Under the pieces are notes generated by a model, which saw only the letters and a program-made list of their open reading frames with translations, searched no databases and had not been told where the DNA came from. The position numbers and the translations under genes are program-made. DNA of 15,519 nucleotides from Caulobacteraceae bacterium (lineage in GTDB: Bacteria > Pseudomonadota > Alphaproteobacteria > Caulobacterales > Caulobacteraceae): assembly GCA_004144935.1 (NCBI GenBank), contig SDZP01000042.1, forward strand, positions 1-15,519, given 5' to 3'. Below are positions 15,326-15,519 of this stretch, in pieces. Each line of letters begins with the position of its first letter. The first letter of the stretch is position 1.

Positions 15326-15519
15326 GGCTTGGGCGCCTGTTCACCGCTGGCCACGCGGGCGGGGGCGACGCCGGACTCGGCGAAGGTCTGGCCTTCCTTG
15401 ACCCGCACGTCGACCTTGACCTCCAGCGACAGCCCGGGCCGCAGGGCCCCGCTGACCGCCTGGCCCTTGTCGACAACGATCCGCACCGGCACCCGCTGGG
15501 CGATCTTGGTGAAGTTGCC
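15322..15519 (-). CDS. emrA: EmrA/HlyD-type membrane fusion protein (C-terminal end, runs off the right edge)
   Basis: Reverse-strand codons from the window edge to TGA (15324-15322) give the last 65 residues of a periplasmic adaptor. They include GNFTKIAQRVPVRIVVDKGQ and LRPGLSLEVKVDVRV, characteristic of the beta-barrel and membrane-proximal end of EmrA. The lipoyl and coiled-coil parts and the N-terminal anchor lie beyond the window. It directly precedes the first EmrB-type gene with a GTGA overlap, which strengthens both calls. Its tail after residue V of VDVRV is low-complexity and rich in Ala, Pro and Lys. An outer-membrane factor gene may lie further upstream. Confidence 0.88.
   Translation of the reverse strand, partial: GNFTKIAQRVPVRIVVDKGQAVSGALRPGLSLEVKVDVRVKEGQTFAESGVAPARVASGEQAPKP

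Noticed and set aside
12618..15476. A 952-codon open frame on the minus strand spanning both EmrB genes
   Set aside because: It is an out-of-frame shadow of the two transporters: Arg/Pro/Gly-rich, no domains, and it crosses gene boundaries. GC-rich codon bias suppresses stops in this frame.
1..15519. CRISPR arrays, tRNA/rRNA genes, insertion sequences, toxin-antitoxin or phage-defence genes
   Set aside because: No spaced direct repeats, tRNA-like T-loops, transposase motifs or defence-type proteins were recognised anywhere in the window.

Overview
This is a GC-rich stretch (roughly two-thirds G+C by eye) of an alphaproteobacterial chromosome. The gene content fits the Caulobacteraceae (Caulobacter or Phenylobacterium type): a CYP153-family P450, a fabA-fabB-fabI cluster, an Nfu scaffold with the Nfu-type N-terminal domain, an SH3-type lipoprotein, several Tat signals and a palindromic intergenic repeat. 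The genus is inferred from protein character; there is no rRNA or other marker here. I see no tRNA, rRNA, CRISPR array, transposase or prophage gene.

Layout. At 1-866 (minus) lies the N-terminal two-thirds of a CYP153-type P450, divergent from an Nfu-type iron-sulfur scaffold (987-1562, plus). Next on the plus strand are a RutE-like nitroreductase-fold protein (1765-2358) and a membrane-anchored alpha/beta hydrolase (2417-3397). Convergent to these on the minus strand are a Tat-exported S9 peptidase carrying a one-base frameshift (3410-5490) and, upstream of it, a D-2-hydroxyacid dehydrogenase of the glyoxylate/hydroxypyruvate reductase type (5565-6551). A 408-base intergenic region (6552-6959) holds two inverted copies of a ~50-nt palindromic repeat. 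It separates this pair from a plus-strand SH3-type lipoprotein gene (6960-7481) and the fatty-acid block: fabA (7577-8098), fabB (8156-9370), a flavoprotein oxidase gene (9462-10628) and fabI (10682-11503). FabA and FabB would make and extend the cis-unsaturated acyl chain, and FabI would complete each elongation cycle.

The right end is a minus-strand efflux operon with essentially no spacing between genes: the 3' end of an EmrA/HlyD-type membrane-fusion protein (15322-15519), two tandem paralogous EmrB-type 14-TM MFS transporters (13721-15325 and 12107-13720), and a TetR/AefR-type repressor (11500-12105). The repressor's stop codon shares the palindrome CTAG with the fabI stop on the other strand.

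The most unusual item is the flavoprotein at 9462-10628. It looks like a D-amino-acid-oxidase-fold enzyme whose normally C-terminal segment (substrate-arginine strand plus the HNYGHGG motif) sits at the N terminus, before the FAD-binding GxGxxG. This is a natural circular permutation with a Tat-like signal in front. Other points worth a second look are the tandem EmrB pair, the frameshifted peptidase, the composite inverted repeat, and the Ala in FabI at the position equivalent to E. coli Gly93.
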